Source: Cognatiluteimonas weifangensis
GTDB lineage: Bacteria > Pseudomonadota > Gammaproteobacteria > Xanthomonadales > Xanthomonadaceae
DNA length: 64,000 nt
NCBI RefSeq assembly: GCF_003416885.1
Contig: NZ_QVPD01000006.1
Span: 62,001 to 126,000 of the forward strand
Reading direction: 5' to 3'
This document shows positions 38,534 to 48,373 of the stretch, piece after piece; positions within the stretch are counted from its first letter, which is position 1; each line of letters begins with the position of its first letter. Below the pieces are notes generated by a model, which did no database searches, was not told where the DNA came from, and saw nothing but the letters and a program-made list of their open reading frames with translations. The position numbers and the translations under genes are program-made.

Positions 38534-40377
38534 GCCACTCCTCGCCGCGCAACGATCGAATAATCGGGAGCAACAGCAAGCTGGGAAAGCAGCGCGTTGA
38601 TCGATTCGGCGCCCGGAATTTCGTCAGCCAGCAGCGGCGGCGCACCGAGGTCGCGCGCGATCGTCCAGCGCTCGATCCGCACATGGTGGAATCCCCTTGC
38701 CTCCACGATCCAGCGAAACGCCTCCGGCGGCAGCGGGTTGCGATGAGTCGGATCCATGTAGAAGTAATGGGTAGCCACCTGGATGTTTTCTGGATTGGGG
38801 GTTTCCAGCGCCAGCAGGCCGCCCGGCTTCAACAACCGCCGACTCTGGTCGAGCAGTTCGATCAGGACCTCGAATGGCAGATGTTCCGCGATGTGCATTC
38901 CCGTTATGGCGCCCACCGAACCATCCGGTAGCGAGCGCATGATTTCGATGACATCACCCTCGATCACATCCAGTCCGCGCCCCGCGCACAGATCGATGAA
39001 CACGCGATTGCTGTCTACACCACGCCCTGCCAGGCCGTGCTCGCGCAGCACTTCGAGCCATTCCCCACGCCCACAGCCCAGGTCCAGTACCGGAGCATCC
39101 GCGGTTCCCGCCCCGGCTTCCTGGACAAAGGCGACATATGGTTCTGCCCTGACGCGAACCATCTCGCGGCTACCCCTGAACTTGTCTTCGAATGCCGCAT
39201 ACAACGGATCCAGCGCCCGTGCGCTTTCCAGCTCCCTGGCGTGCTGCGCCAACCTTTCCTGTTCGACCAGCGCCGCGGATCGGAGTTGCTCCAGCATTCC
39301 TTGCTGCTGCTCCAGCATTCCTTGCTGTTGCTGCTGCATTCCTTGCAGTTGCTCCCGCAGTGTCCGGATTCCATCTTCGAACCCGGCTACGACCTCCAGT
39401 TGCGCAGTTGTTGCGGTCTGTTGCTTCACCAGTTTGTCGATGGCCTTTTGGGCGTCTCCCAGCGCTCCGGATATAGGCCGCAGGGTTTCGATCTGGGATT
39501 GCAAAGATTCCATGCGCGTCGCCGCGGCTTCTTCCGCCTCGGCTTGCTTTTCCCGGATTCGAGCCAGATGCGACCCCGCTTCCGCATTGGCTTGTTCAAG
39601 CTCTTGCAGTCGCCGGGCCAGCAGCGCTTCCAGGGAGGCCAGCCCTTCCGACGACTTCAACGCATGTCGTGCCTGAACCGCGTCAGCTTCTTCGAACCGC
39701 GACTGCAGCTGCATGGACAACTCGTTGACCAGGTTCCCGAGTCCATGCGCTTCGCGCGATGCGGAGGCTTCGTACACTTGTTGGCGTCGCGTAAAGGTTC
39801 CCAGGCGCAGCAGTGCGTGCAGCCACGCAACGACAGGCCCGATCAATGGCATGTGCCGCAACTTCTGCAGCAAGTACGGGGCCAGCAGGCCATCCACGTG
39901 CACAGATCTTGCCTTGCCCTCGGGGGACCACCGGAGCGTACCCAGCACCTCTACTTTGGATGCGACGCCGGCGCGGAGCAGCTCCAGATAATGTGACGCG
40001 CCTTTCGCATCCGGCTCGCGTCGCAAAAGCGCGCGATAGGCTGTGGTGACGAACGTCTCGTCAGCCGCGGCAAGCAGCTCGGGCAGGGTGAATTCGCTCT
40101 TCGAGGTATCTGTCAAAGCCGCGCTTTTCCATCTCGCCAACGCCCCCTTCGGCTGCGGGAACGCTACAACAGATCCCGTGCCGTCAGTATCGGCATTCAG
40201 GGATGCGTTCTTGCCCTTCCTCGCCGCCGTCTCGACCCGGACGCGACGCATGATCTCTGCAGAATCAAGTGGTGACTGTCCAGGCATGGCAGGGTGCATA
40301 TCCGAACCGTCTCGGACCCGTGAGATGAGTGTGTCGATATTTGGCAGTGGTCGATCGAATCCGTCAGTTTCGTTCAT
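38530..40377 (-). CDS. DUF4214 / coiled-coil / methyltransferase protein, candidate O-chain terminator (WbdD-like)
   Basis: A protein of 615 residues in three parts. DUF4214 occupies about residues 96-160 (ADETFVTTAYRALLRREPDA). A long helical, Gln/Glu/Ala-rich coiled coil runs from about 215 to 410, including three 7-residue repeats. A class I SAM methyltransferase fills about 425-600 (VLDLGCGRGEWLEVL, GDVIEIM, HIAEHLPFEVL). In E. coli O9a, WbdD caps D-mannan by methylation and phosphorylation, and its coiled coil sets chain length. The architecture and the Wzt with a sugar-binding tail support the same role here. ATG 40377 lies 4 bases after the upstream stop. Confidence 0.85.
39280..39342. 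repeat. Three 21-bp tandem repeats inside the coiled-coil region
   Basis: Three in-frame units of exactly 21 bases (39280-39300, 39301-39321, 39322-39342) encode GMLEQLR, GMLEQQQ and GMQQQQQ (residues 360-366, 353-359 and 346-352 on the minus strand). The unit length equals one coiled-coil heptad. The middle and outer units differ at a few bases only. Confidence 0.9.
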
Positions 40378-40381
40378 CACA

Positions 40382-41824
40382 TCAGGACTCGATGGACGGG
40401 CCGCTCATTCTAGCCGCATGGGACCAGATTGCTTCCACGGTGTCGCCCCATGACGACAGATCCCCTGCCGAAGGCGGGGAAGGCCAAGACGAGGCATCCA
40501 CGCTGAATTCACGCAAGGCAGCCTCGAGGTCGCCAGGGCTCGCAAAGTAACGAGCATCGGCCCCTGCCACCTCCCGAAACACTGGCAGATCGCGCAGCAA
40601 CAGGCGGCACCCCGCGGCGGCGGCTTCAATGACAGGCAATCCGAAGCCCTCCCCTTCCGAAGCAGCGACGAGCAACGAACTGGACCGGTAAAGACCTTGA
40701 AGGGTTCGGTCGTCGGCTTGCTCGAGCCATTCAAGCCTGTCGCAGCCGCTTGAGATTTTGCGGATGCGGCTGAGCAGGCCATCCACCTTCCAGCCCGGGT
40801 GACCAACGATGACAAGCCGGAGGTCGCGGCCATCGGCCCATAGCCGGTCGAATGCCTTGAGGACATCCGCATGCCCCTTCCTCGGCTCGATTGTGCCGAC
40901 CATCAACACCTGTCGGGGACAACGCCGGGACGCGACCTGGTCCGGAATGGCCATGCGCAGCCCGTCACACCCCATGGGCACGACGATGGTCTGCGGGATG
41001 CGCCTGGCGTCGGACGACAGTGCCCGGACAAACGCCTCGCGAGTGGACTTCGAAATGCAGACGGCAAGATCCGCAAACTCGGCGACCACCTCCAGCCAGC
41101 GCCGGAGGTCCCGGGAAACCGGTTCCGGAAACCAGTCCGGCCGTTCGACCGGCAGTACGTCGTACACCACGGGAAGAATACGCACCCCGGTCTGGCGCAG
41201 TGCGGCCCAGGCGGACCCCAGCACCGCCGCGAACTCGCGGCAAAGATCAAGTCCGAGGAACGCATCCCCGTGTCGCGGGGAAAGAACACCTTCCCCCCCG
41301 AGGGATTCCGGTGGCAGCCCGAGAAAACGCTCCAGGAAACGATGCGCGGGATAGTACCGCCCGTCGTTCCGCAGGCACACTGGGACCGGGACGAAGGGTA
41401 TCTCCATATCGGCGTACATTGCACCCAGTACCCGACGAGTTACGCGTTGGATCCCCGCCCCGAGGTCTTCGAGATCAAGGGCAGTGACATCCACGTAAAG
41501 GCGCGGGCCGCTTCCCGTCATTATCCGGGACAGGATGCGATCCAGCGGAGCATGCAACTCGCCAAGAACAATCGTGCCGACACCCCCTGGCACGGGAGGC
41601 CGCAACTCCGGTCGCGATGGCTGCGACGAGGCCGGCTGCAAACGATCGGCAAGTCGATTGGCCGCCCGTAACGGCGCAGTTATCTTCCAACTGCGACTGC
41701 CGCGCAGGAGCGCCAGCTCTTTCTCAAGCGCATCCGACCTGGCCGTCTCCTCCACGTAGGCCAGCCACGCATCCAGGGCGGACTCATCTACCGAGACGCG
41801 TCGACGAACCTTCGCCGTCCTCAT
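40382..41824 (-). CDS. GT4 glycosyltransferase with N-terminal extension
   Basis: A protein of 480 residues. The first ~130 are helical with the LRGSRSWKITAPLRAANRLAD motif often seen in polysaccharide glycosyltransferases. The GT-B core follows: DVTALDLEDLGAGIQRVTRR, LPVVYDVLPVERPDWF, MVGTIEPRKGHADVLKAFD and the donor-site E-x7-E in SEGEGFGLPVIEAAAAGC. The start ATG 41824 overlaps the wzt stop. It is the first glycosyltransferase after the exporter and may start the O-chain or its adaptor, but the donor is unknown. Confidence 0.87.
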   Translation of the reverse strand: MRTAKVRRRVSVDESALDAWLAYVEETARSDALEKELALLRGSRSWKITAPLRAANRLADRLQPASSQPSRPELRPPVPGGVGTIVLGELHAPLDRILSRIMTGSGPRLYVDVTALDLEDLGAGIQRVTRRVLGAMYADMEIPFVPVPVCLRNDGRYYPAHRFLERFLGLPPESLGGEGVLSPRHGDAFLGLDLCREFAAVLGSAWAALRQTGVRILPVVYDVLPVERPDWFPEPVSRDLRRWLEVVAEFADLAVCISKSTREAFVRALSSDARRIPQTIVVPMGCDGLRMAIPDQVASRRCPRQVLMVGTIEPRKGHADVLKAFDRLWADGRDLRLVIVGHPGWKVDGLLSRIRKISSGCDRLEWLEQADDRTLQGLYRSSSLLVAASEGEGFGLPVIEAAAAGCRLLLRDLPVFREVAGADARYFASPGDLEAALREFSVDASSWPSPPSAGDLSSWGDTVEAIWSHAARMSGPSIES

Positions 41825-43071
41825 GCCGATCCTGTCAACCGTCCTGTTGCCTGACGCGTGATTTCGATTCGCGCAGGAATATGCGCAAGCCCGACAAACA
41901 CGGGATGGTCCACGTTGGCCACCGTGAACACGAGTGCGAGATCCTTCCACTGGTAGTTCCGGACCAGATGGGTTTCGGTACTCGACAACGCAACGGATAC
42001 CGAATAGCTCCCCGTCCCCAGGTTGGCGGGGAAGCAGACATTGAATTCGATAGCCTCGCCTTCCTCGACATCCTCGAGCGCTTGCCCGGTGTGATGGGTA
42101 TTGGTGCCGTAGATCGGCTGGCCGAGCCTGTCGCGGATCATGTATCCGAATACGAGGCGATCGACCGGGCTGATCGCCCGGACCTTAGCCCGAAGAGAAA
42201 CAGGGCGCCCGACCTCGACATATTCCACGGGCTGGCCCTGCGCATCGAGGATGTCGAGTTGCTCGAACACCGCTTCGCCCGACCCTGATTCAGTTCCGAC
42301 GGAGCCGTCTGCCTCCTTGGTCCGGACCCCGCTGTTTTCCTTTTCGGCAATCAGTGCGTTGTAGTAATCGAATACCTCCTGCGGCAAGCCATCAAGCATC
42401 AGGCGCCCTTTGTCCAACAGGATGGCCCGGTCGCATAGTGCTTGAACAACCGTGGGATCGTGAGAGACGATCAACAACGTGGTGCCGGTATCACGAAACT
42501 GCTGGATCCGCTGGAAGCATTTGTGGACGAAATAGGCGTCACCGACCGCAAGCGCCTCGTCCACGATCAGCACATCCGGCCGGATCGCGGTTGCGACACT
42601 GAAGGCGACGCGCATCTGCATGCCGCTCGAATAGGTGCGCATCGACTGATCGAAGTAATCGCCTATCTCCGCGAACGCTTCGATCTCGGGAATCAGGCGG
42701 TCGATCTCCTCGCCTCCGACCCCCATTAGACCGGCTGCATGACGCGCATTCTCACGCCCGGTCAGTTCCGGGTTGAAGCCCAGTCCAAGCTCCAGGAGTG
42801 CGGATACCCGTCCATTGGTGGACACCCTGCCTTCGTTCGGCAGCGTTGTCCCGGCAATCATCTTGAGGAGGGTGCTCTTGCCGGCACCGTTCTGGCCGAT
42901 GACACCAACCGCCTCGCCCGCCGCTACCTTGAAACTGATATGGCGCAGTACCCATCGCTCCGAGAGCGGGTCTATGCGGGCCCCGAACCAACGTGCAAAA
43001 CGCTGTATTTCACTCGCGTATTCGCGGTAGACCTTGCCGGCGTTCTCGATTACGAGCGAGTCCGGACTCAT
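41821..43071 (-). CDS. wzt: O-antigen ABC transporter ATPase with C-terminal sugar-binding domain
   Basis: A protein of 416 residues. The ATPase half (about 1-250) has Walker A GQNGAGKST, signature YSSGMQMRVAFS, Walker B VLIVDEALAVGD and the switch His in LIVSHDPTVVQALCD. The C-terminal ~150 residues form a beta-sandwich (FGYMIRDRLGQPIYGTNTHH and FNVCFPANLGTGSYSVSVAL), the Wzt domain that in E. coli O9a binds the methylated end of the O-chain before export. This pairs naturally with the methyltransferase encoded two genes downstream. The start overlaps the wzm stop. Confidence 0.94.
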   Translation of the reverse strand: MSPDSLVIENAGKVYREYASEIQRFARWFGARIDPLSERWVLRHISFKVAAGEAVGVIGQNGAGKSTLLKMIAGTTLPNEGRVSTNGRVSALLELGLGFNPELTGRENARHAAGLMGVGGEEIDRLIPEIEAFAEIGDYFDQSMRTYSSGMQMRVAFSVATAIRPDVLIVDEALAVGDAYFVHKCFQRIQQFRDTGTTLLIVSHDPTVVQALCDRAILLDKGRLMLDGLPQEVFDYYNALIAEKENSGVRTKEADGSVGTESGSGEAVFEQLDILDAQGQPVEYVEVGRPVSLRAKVRAISPVDRLVFGYMIRDRLGQPIYGTNTHHTGQALEDVEEGEAIEFNVCFPANLGTGSYSVSVALSSTETHLVRNYQWKDLALVFTVANVDHPVFVGLAHIPARIEITRQATGRLTGSA

Positions 43072-43859
43072 AGCGCGTCCACCAGTTCAGCCGACGCCCG
43101 TCGAAAAACAAACAACGAAACGGCCAGCAGCACGCATGCCATCACGGTGGGAATCCACAGGCTTGCCGATGGCGCTCGACCGTATACCAGCACATCCTGG
43201 TACGCACCGATCAACGGGACAACGGGATTGAACAGCAGTGCTGCCTTGAAGTGCTCCGGAACGATACTGCTCGGATAGACGATGGGAGTGACCCAGAACC
43301 ACAGCTGCAACACCACCGCCATTACCTGGCCAATATCACGTGCGAAAACGTTCAGCGTCCCCAGCAGCAGCCCGAGGCCGGTGGCGAATGCCGCAGTGAG
43401 CAGGATCAGCGGGGCCAGCCAGAGCCACTCGACGCTGGGAAGGAACCCGATAACGGGAAAAATGATCAACGTCGCAACCAGCAGGGCGGCATTGCTCACC
43501 ATTGCCGCCCCCCCCACTACCAGCGGCAATGTGATGCGCGGGAACTGGATCTTTTTCAGCAGTGATGCCTGATCGATGAAAACCGTCAGGCAGCGCTGGA
43601 CTATCTCGGCAAAGAAATTCCAGCAGAGCAAGCCCGCCAGAAGGTATGCCGCATACCCATATTTGCTGTCCACGCCCTGCAACCGCGCGGCCAGGACACT
43701 GGAAAGGATCGTGGCGAAGATCAATACCTGGGCCAAGGGCTGCAATACAATCCACGCGGTGCCGAATCGGCTGCGCGCAAGCCGGGACTTGAATTCGCCC
43801 TTTATCGAGGAGCCCACGAACCCCCGGTATCGCCACCCTGCCCTGATCAATGCTGGCAT
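43068..43859 (-). CDS. wzm: O-antigen ABC transporter permease
   Basis: An ABC-2 membrane protein of 263 residues with six hydrophobic segments. Family marks are FKSRLARSRFGTAWIVLQPL before the first helix, LLKKIQFPRITLPLVV, the FARDIGQVMAVVLQLWFWVTP loop and PVVPLIGAYQDVLVYG. It forms the channel that moves undecaprenyl-linked O-chain across the inner membrane with Wzt. ATG 43859 lies only 3 bases after the metB-like stop, so transcription from cbs-metB may read into the island. Confidence 0.92.
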   Translation of the reverse strand: MPALIRAGWRYRGFVGSSIKGEFKSRLARSRFGTAWIVLQPLAQVLIFATILSSVLAARLQGVDSKYGYAAYLLAGLLCWNFFAEIVQRCLTVFIDQASLLKKIQFPRITLPLVVGGAAMVSNAALLVATLIIFPVIGFLPSVEWLWLAPLILLTAAFATGLGLLLGTLNVFARDIGQVMAVVLQLWFWVTPIVYPSSIVPEHFKAALLFNPVVPLIGAYQDVLVYGRAPSASLWIPTVMACVLLAVSLFVFRRASAELVDAL

Positions 43860-43862
43860 CGG

Positions 43863-45053
43863 CTATTCCATCCCCAGCGCAGAAACCAGGTCCGCCCGCA
43901 AATCCTCCACACTCTCCACGCCGACACTCAACCGCACCAGCGAGTCGGTGATCCCCAGTTGCGCGCGCCGCTCCGGCGGGATCGAGGCGTGGGTCATTAC
44001 CGCCGGGTGGTTGACCAGGCTTTCCACGCCGCCGAGCGATTCGGCCAGGGTGAACAGCTCGGTGCGCTCGCAGAAGCGCTTCGCCGCCTCGAAGCCGCCC
44101 TTCAGGCAGATCGAGAGCATGCCGCCGAAACCGTCCATCTGCCGCTTGGCGAGCGCGTGGTGCGGATGCGAGGCCAGGCCCGGGTAGATCACCTTCTCGA
44201 TCGCCGGGTGGGCCTGCAGGTATTCGGCCAGCGCCTGCGCGTTCTCGCAATGCGCTTTCATGCGCAGGTGCAGGGTCTTGGCACCGCGCAGGGCGAGGAA
44301 ACTGTCGAACGGGCCCTGCACCGCGCCGACCGAGTTCTGCAGGAAGGCGAGCTGCTCGGCCAGTTCGGTGTCGTCGCCGACCACGACCATGCCGCCGACC
44401 ATGTCGGAGTGGCCGTTGAGGTACTTGGTCGCCGAGTGCATCACCAGGTCGGCGCCGTGCTCGAGCGGGCGCTGCAGCGCCGGCGAGGCGAAGGTGTTGT
44501 CGACCACCATGCGCAGGCCGTGCTTGCGCGCGATCGCGGAGATCGCGGCGAGGTCGACGATTTTCAGCAGCGGGTTGGTCGGAGTCTCGACCCACACCAG
44601 CTTCGTCTTCGGCGTGATCGCGGCCTCGAACGCGGCCGGGTCGGTGAGGTCGACGAAGCTGAAGTCCAGGCCCGCGCTGCGCCGGCGCACGCGCTCGAAC
44701 AGGCGGTAGCTGCCGCCATAGATGTCGTCCATGGCGACGACGTGGTCGCCGCTGTCCAGCAGCTCCAGGATGGTCGAGGTCGCCGCCAGCCCGGAGGCGA
44801 AGGCGAAGCCGCGACGGCCGCCTTCCAGCGCCGCCACGCAACGCTCCCAGGCGAAGCGGGTCGGGTTGTGGGTGCGCGAGTACTCGAAGCCCTGGTGCAC
44901 GCCGGGGCTGGACTGGGCGTAGGTGCTGGTGGCGTAGATCGGCACCATCACCGCGCCGGTCGACGGGTCGGGCGCCTGGCCACCGTGGATGGCGCGGGTC
45001 CCCAGACCCCAGTGCGCCGCGGCGGAAGGGGCGTTGCCGTGCTTGTCGTTCAT
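43863..45053 (-). CDS. metB: Cystathionine gamma-synthase/gamma-lyase
   Basis: A PLP enzyme of 396 residues of the trans-sulfuration family. The cofactor-lysine segment is MHSATKYLNGHSDMVGG. ATSTYAQSSPGVHQGFEYSR, VAALEGGRRGFAFASGLAA and SLGGVESLVNHPAVMTHASI are characteristic. Sequence alone does not separate synthase from lyase; the cbs gene 59 bases upstream favours a reverse trans-sulfuration (gamma-lyase) role, while the locus name in Xanthomonas is metB. The start is ATG 45053. It marks the right border of the LPS island. Confidence 0.9.
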   Translation of the reverse strand: MNDKHGNAPSAAAHWGLGTRAIHGGQAPDPSTGAVMVPIYATSTYAQSSPGVHQGFEYSRTHNPTRFAWERCVAALEGGRRGFAFASGLAATSTILELLDSGDHVVAMDDIYGGSYRLFERVRRRSAGLDFSFVDLTDPAAFEAAITPKTKLVWVETPTNPLLKIVDLAAISAIARKHGLRMVVDNTFASPALQRPLEHGADLVMHSATKYLNGHSDMVGGMVVVGDDTELAEQLAFLQNSVGAVQGPFDSFLALRGAKTLHLRMKAHCENAQALAEYLQAHPAIEKVIYPGLASHPHHALAKRQMDGFGGMLSICLKGGFEAAKRFCERTELFTLAESLGGVESLVNHPAVMTHASIPPERRAQLGITDSLVRLSVGVESVEDLRADLVSALGME

Positions 45054-45112
45054 GTCCGAAGGCCGTGGAATCCAGCCGTCGATTCTAGCATCGGGCCGGC
45101 CGCCGCCCCGGT

Positions 45113-46483
<1,371 letters not shown>

Positions 46484-46585
46484 GCGGGACTCGCGTCGCG
46501 GCGGAACCGCAATTATGCCGCGCGGGCCGTGGGACGGCCCGGGCCGCGCGGCACGGCAGCGGGCTGCCGTGCGGCGCGGCACAAC

Positions 46586-46629
46586 CGCGGGTGGCGGCGG
46601 CCGACGAGGAAAGGCCGCCGCCACCCGCG
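46586..46629. terminator. 17-bp perfect stem-loop downstream of the DUF465 gene
   Basis: CGCGGGTGGCGGCGGCC (46586-46602) and its exact complement (46613-46629) flank a 10-base loop. It lies between the small DUF465 gene stop (46641) and the cbs gene on the same strand. The stem is very stable, but no U-run follows, so intrinsic termination is uncertain. Confidence 0.55.
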
Positions 46630-46640
46630 CCGGAACCCGA

Positions 46641-46856
46641 TCAGTTTCGGAGCGTGGCGTAGAGGCGGGTCAGGCGATCCTTGGCCGCGAGCTTCTGCCG
46701 CTTCATCTGCGCCAAGGTGGTGTCGTCGACCGCCAGCACCCCGAGTTCGGCGTCCAGCACCTGCTTGTCGAGCTGCTTGTGGCGCTGGTAGAGCTGCTTG
46801 AACTCGGGATGGAGCATCAGTGCCTCGACGTCCGCCTGCGATTGCCCTTCGAACAT
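46641..46856 (-). CDS. YdcH family (DUF465) protein
   Basis: A small cytoplasmic protein of 71 residues, two helices joined by a short turn. DUF465 members show a conserved Hx5F/LxxLxxxHxxLDxxI pattern; here MLHPEFKQLYQRHKQLDKQV, then LKRQKLAAKDRLTRL-like helix 2 (MKRQKLAAKDRLTRLYATLR). Function is unknown in the family. A strong AGGAGG lies just upstream and overlaps the stop codon (TAG) of the 72-codon reading frame at 46866. Confidence 0.85.
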   Translation of the reverse strand: MFEGQSQADVEALMLHPEFKQLYQRHKQLDKQVLDAELGVLAVDDTTLAQMKRQKLAAKDRLTRLYATLRN

Positions 46857-46865
46857 GGAATCCTC

Positions 46866-47084
46866 CTACTTCGGCGCGCGGGAAGAAGGCCGGCTGCGGT
46901 GCCCGACGGCCCGCGGCCCGGCGGTTGCTGCCGGCTCCGGATACGGAAACGCCCCGGCCGGACGGCACGGGGCGTTGCGATGGAACCGGCAGGCCAGATC
47001 CGCGACCAGGACGCCTCCCTCGGGAGTATCCGCGGGCCTCTGGCTCGCGGCGGCGTGCTCCCGGTCATCGAAGGCATCGGTCAT
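46866..47084 (-). CDS. Possible small protein of 72 residues, unknown
   Basis: An open frame starting MTDAFDDREHAAASQRPADT and ending in a basic tail (HRSRPSSRAPK). Its TAG stop lies directly before the ribosome-binding site of the DUF465 gene (TAGGAGG), as in an operon, and third positions are G/C-rich. No SD is obvious before ATG 47084, and a structured leader precedes it. No family is recognised. The sequence also resembles peptide strings that I recall recurring in xanthomonad repeats, so it may be a decayed or repeat-borne frame. Confidence 0.35.
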   Translation of the reverse strand: MTDAFDDREHAAASQRPADTPEGGVLVADLACRFHRNAPCRPAGAFPYPEPAATAGPRAVGHRSRPSSRAPK

Positions 47085-47099
47085 GGCATGGCTCGGTGA

Positions 47100-47165
47100 C
47101 CAGAGGGGCGGATCGGAAACCGCACCCTCTGGAGTTCCGACCCTACTCCTCCTGCCGGAGTCCGG
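47100..47165 (-). promoter_or_regulatory. Structured leader of three stem-loops upstream of the 72-codon frame
   Basis: Three hairpins lie in a row: CCGG-ACT-CCGG (47155-47165), GGAGT/ACTCC (47131-47149) and a 12-bp stem with one bulge (CCAGAGGG GCGG paired with CCGC A CCCTCTGG, 47100-47132). Between the last two, GTCGGAA can instead pair with TTCCGA of the third loop, so two folds compete. This could be a riboswitch, an attenuator or a repeat. No known class is recognised. The rest of 47133-47320 shows no gene. Confidence 0.4.
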
Positions 47166-47320
47166 CAAGCCTGCGGTGGCGATGCCGTGACGCTTGCCCG
47201 ACCGACTGGCAACTTGTTGATTTTGCGTACTTTCCCCGTGGCCGGAGAGCAATGGAAAACGGAAATCCCGGGCACGCCAGCGGGGGTGCCCGCAGCTTCC
47301 TGGCGGGCGCCCGCCGAGGC

Positions 47321-48280
47321 TCAGCGCGGTGTCTTCGCGTCCCCGGCGTCCCCGGCCGCAGCCGCGGCGGCCTTCTGTGCGGCCATCAGTTCGGCTTCCT
47401 GCCGCGCCAGCTCGGCCGCCCGCTTGCGCGCGGCCTTGAGCTTGGCGGCCTGCGCCCCGCCGACGTCGATGATCACGGCCTCGGCTTGCTGCCGGGCCGC
47501 GGCCTCGGCTTCGGCGGCGGCGCGCAGGCGCTGCGCCTCCTCGGCCTGGATCTGGGCCTGGATCCGCAGGCGTTCGGCTTCCTGGCGCGCGCGCTCGGCC
47601 TCGCGGCGGCTGGCTTCCACCAGCAGCTCGCTGCGGGTGCGGTCCAGGCGCTCGATGGCGCGCTCCAGCAGTTCCCCGTGCGCGGCCAGCTCGGCGGTCG
47701 ACACCCGCCGCGCGGCCAGTACCAGCGCGGCCGCCTGCTGGCTGCGGCGCGCGGCGGCCAGCGCCTCCAGCGCCTGGTGCGCCTGCAGCCGCTGGTAGGC
47801 GGCCAGCCCGGCCAGGCGCGGATCGGCTTCCAGCGCCTGCAACCGCGCCGCCGGCGCGTCGTCCTCGGCGGCCGTGACCGCCGTCACGTCGCCGGGCAGC
47901 GCATCGGCCGGCTCGTCGGCGAGCTGCAGCTGCCGGCGCAGGCCGGCGATCTCGTCGCGCCGCTGCGCGTACTCCTGGCGCAGCGTTTCGGTGTGGCTTT
48001 GCGTGTAGGCAAGTTCGCCCGCCGCCGCCGCGGCGACGGCCAGCGTGCGCGCCTCGCCCTGCCGGCTCGCGGCCAGCGCCGCCTGCGCCTGCGTCAGCTC
48101 CACCCGCGCCGTGGCGAGGATGTCGGCGGCGTACTGGTCGGCATCGGCGGCGTCGGCCCGCGCGAGCGCCTGTTGCGCGGCGGCCAGCTCCGCGGTCGGC
48201 GGCGGCAAGGTGGCGCAGCCGCCCAGGGCGAGCAGCGCGGCCAGCAGCGGGAAACGGATTTGTGCGAAGCTTGCGTTCAT
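47321..48280 (-). CDS. DUF4398 domain lipoprotein
   Basis: A protein of 319 residues. The signal ends in the lipobox LLALGGC, so it is probably lipidated. The DUF4398 region (TAELAAAQQALARADAADA, then LATARVELTQAQAALAA) follows. The rest is a long, nearly continuous helix rich in Ala, Arg and Glu (EASRREAERARQEAERLRIQ), likely a coiled coil, ending in AGDAGDAKTPR. Homologues often carry an OmpA-like C-terminus; it is absent here. Its role may be envelope spanning. ATG 48280 is the start next to the signal peptide. It diverges from pilU. Confidence 0.85.
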   Translation of the reverse strand: MNASFAQIRFPLLAALLALGGCATLPPPTAELAAAQQALARADAADADQYAADILATARVELTQAQAALAASRQGEARTLAVAAAAAGELAYTQSHTETLRQEYAQRRDEIAGLRRQLQLADEPADALPGDVTAVTAAEDDAPAARLQALEADPRLAGLAAYQRLQAHQALEALAAARRSQQAAALVLAARRVSTAELAAHGELLERAIERLDRTRSELLVEASRREAERARQEAERLRIQAQIQAEEAQRLRAAAEAEAAARQQAEAVIIDVGGAQAAKLKAARKRAAELARQEAELMAAQKAAAAAAGDAGDAKTPR

Positions 48281-48373
48281 TGGGGGTGCCGGGGCGAAGG
48301 GGCGTCGCGCGGCCATTTTTCATCAGCCAGTGCGTTGTCGCAACGATAGCGCGTCGTCTACGAGGGTCCGTGA

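Noticed and set aside
46586..46629. Attachment site or integrase target
   Set aside because: It is a perfect stem-loop without an integrase, tRNA or flanking direct repeats; an RNA hairpin is simpler.
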